Below, piece after piece: positions 62,559 through 64,000 of a stretch of 64,000 bases of DNA. Position 1 is the stretch's first letter. Every line of letters starts with the position of its first letter. Origin of the DNA: Croceimicrobium sp965228705 (GTDB lineage Bacteria; Bacteroidota; Bacteroidia; Flavobacteriales; Schleiferiaceae); contig NZ_OZ245832.1 in NCBI RefSeq assembly GCF_965228705.1, positions 124,001 to 188,000 of the forward strand, given 5' to 3'. The notes beneath the pieces were generated by a model. That model did no database searches, was not told the origin of the DNA, and saw only the letters and a program-made list of their open reading frames with translations. The position numbers were made by a program, and so were the translations under genes.

Positions 62559-64000
62559 ATGTCTAAGATACTATCATTCACCTTATTTTTAATCTTCAGC
62601 CTGCCGATGGCCGGGCAATCGTCTTACCCGCAAGACTACTTTATAAGTCCATTGCCCATTAAACTTTATTCTTCCGGCACCTTTGGTGAATTGCGTAGCA
62701 ATCATTTTCATTCAGGGCTCGACCTTAAAACTTTGGGTAAGGTAGGCATTCCGGTTTTGGCTGCCGCCGAAGGAGATATTGTTCGCATCAAAGTCTCACC
62801 TTATGGCTTTGGCAAGGCTATTTACTTAAGACATCCCAATGGGTATACTACCGTTTATGCGCATTTATTGTCTTTTAGTCCCGAATTGGAAAACTATGTA
62901 ATCTCCGAAATGCGCAGGCTCCAGAAAAATGAAATCGAATTGTATCCGGCCGCCGCGCAGTTTCATTTTGAACAAGGGGATACTTTAGCCCTTAGCGGGA
63001 ACAGTGGGGGCAGTGGAGGACCACATTTACATTTTGAAGTTCGGGACAGTCGCACTGAAAAGATTATTAATCCTTTGCTATTTGGCTTTGAGGTAGAGGA
63101 TCATCGGCAACCAGAATTGGGACCTTTGCAGGTCTATTATTTTCAGAATAAGCAACCGGCCGGACAAAAAGAATACAGCTTATTGCAAAAACAAGCTGGC
63201 GATTATGTACTAACAGGGGATGGTATTGTAGACGCTAATGGACCGGTTTCCTTCGGGATTTATGCCATTGATCGACAAGATGGCTACAATAACCGCAATG
63301 GGGTTTATGACCTTAAGCTTTTTGTGGCTGATGAATTAAGGCATGAGTTTAAAATGGAAACCTTCGCCTTTGCCGAGAGCCGTTTTATTAATGCACATAT
63401 CGATTATGGCTTGAAGGCCTGTTGTAAAAGGACCTCGCATCGTTTGTATCGGGAGCCGGGTAATAAGTTAAGTACTTATCCGGCGAAAGCCGAAGCAGGT
63501 CATTTGAGCTTTGATAAAGACACGGTAGTGCCTATTCGTATTGAAGCCCGCGATGTGTCTGGGAATTTAAGTGTTCTCAATTTTGATCTGCAATATTCGG
63601 TGCTCACAGAGAATCCAGAGGTAGAGCCGATTAGTGAGGAGGAGCTAGGGAATTCCGAATTTTTGATTGCTAAGGTTGAGCCTGATCAGGCAGAGCTGAT
63701 TAAAGGAGAGAACTATGAGCTCAATATTCGAGCGGGTAGTTTTTACCGCGATTATGTTTTAGAGATTGCTCAGGAAGAATTACCGGAGGCCTATAGTGAC
63801 CTCTTTACTTTTGGCTCTCGCGAAATTCCGGTGCATCTGTATTACGATCTAAAATTACGCTTAAATCATTTGCCAAAAGGGGTAGATCCAAGTAAGCTTT
63901 TCATTGCCAGTTATCTGGATGGACAGTACGACGAATATGAAGGGGGAGACTTTAAAGATGGATGGATAAGTGCTCGTACCCGACAATTAGGGCAATTTGC
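62559..64000 (+). CDS. M23-family peptidase, partial (runs off the window)
   Basis: The frame is open for 480 codons with no stop before the window ends. It has a signal peptide (MSKILSFTLFLIFSLPMAGQ). The M23 zinc site is complete: HSGLDLK (about 50) with the first His and Asp, and GGPHLHFEVRD (about 160) with the last His pair. The GLUCOSE-permease-like fold strands are GDIVRIKVSPYGFGKAIYLRHP and YTTVYAHL, given here in short pieces of the domain. It probably cleaves peptidoglycan cross-links in the periplasm. A beta-rich C-terminal part of at least 300 residues follows the catalytic domain and is unrecognised. The 3' end is missing. Confidence 0.9.
   Translation, partial: MSKILSFTLFLIFSLPMAGQSSYPQDYFISPLPIKLYSSGTFGELRSNHFHSGLDLKTLGKVGIPVLAAAEGDIVRIKVSPYGFGKAIYLRHPNGYTTVYAHLLSFSPELENYVISEMRRLQKNEIELYPAAAQFHFEQGDTLALSGNSGGSGGPHLHFEVRDSRTEKIINPLLFGFEVEDHRQPELGPLQVYYFQNKQPAGQKEYSLLQKQAGDYVLTGDGIVDANGPVSFGIYAIDRQDGYNNRNGVYDLKLFVADELRHEFKMETFAFAESRFINAHIDYGLKACCKRTSHRLYREPGNKLSTYPAKAEAGHLSFDKDTVVPIRIEARDVSGNLSVLNFDLQYSVLTENPEVEPISEEELGNSEFLIAKVEPDQAELIKGENYELNIRAGSFYRDYVLEIAQEELPEAYSDLFTFGSREIPVHLYYDLKLRLNHLPKGVDPSKLFIASYLDGQYDEYEGGDFKDGWISARTRQLGQF

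Overview
The window is chromosomal DNA of a member of the Bacteroidota, most likely a marine flavobacterium-like lineage (Flavobacteriales, Cryomorphaceae/Schleiferiaceae type). This rests on four proteins ending in a type A sorting domain of the type IX secretion system (T9SS), a TonB-dependent receptor with a carboxypeptidase-like N-terminal domain, DUF4836 and HsdR-N-like proteins typical of the phylum, RNase Y beside ZapA, and promoters of the TTG-N19-TAnnTTTG type. Species cannot be read from the sequence.

Layout. (1) 1-11.2 kb: a 3274-residue T9SS surface protein built from HYR, LamG and 80-residue tandem repeats, then an OmpA-type outer-membrane protein. Four helically phased octamers and a run of nine C lie in its leader. 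(2) 11.2-18.5 kb: a Qnr-like pentapeptide protein, an S41 protease coupled to a helical exported protein, and a minus-strand group of envelope proteins, a DUF1801 protein and an FCP1-like phosphatase. (3) 18.5-22.1 kb: an AT-rich accessory island holding an OLD-like ATPase/TOPRIM gene, two unknown small genes and relics. It lies between two imperfect copies of the terminator of tRNA-Arg(ACG). (4) 22.2-30.1 kb: an FtsX-type ABC transporter with a DUF4836 lipoprotein, plsY-clpS, purL and a sulfotransferase. (5) 30.1-43.1 kb: a second giant T9SS protein (CUB, PKD, ASH-like modules), a Coq4-like membrane protein, small ligand-binding proteins, a lipoprotein paralogous to one in region 2, an AraC regulator with an exported VOC protein, and a T9SS protein. 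(6) 43.2-52.3 kb: aconitase, purB, a CysZ/EI24 membrane protein, an HsdR-N-like protein, holA, a TonB receptor and a glycosyltransferase. (7) 52.4-64 kb: a very small T9SS cargo protein divergent from an RprXY-like two-component system, a photolyase operon, a tandem Usp protein, a nucleoside phosphorylase, rny, a structured RNA candidate, zapA with a coiled-coil partner, and the start of an M23 peptidase that runs off the window.

How the genes work together. Much of the window serves the cell surface: T9SS cargo, OmpA and TonB outer-membrane proteins, exported proteases and lipoproteins. Housekeeping genes for purine synthesis, the TCA cycle, lipid synthesis, replication and RNA decay are interspersed. 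I found no CRISPR array, insertion sequence, transposase or integrase. The most unusual items are the OLD-like island, the RNA with alternative pairings between zapA and rny, the phased repeats and poly-C tract before the giant adhesin, and the Coq4-like protein in a lineage expected to use menaquinone.
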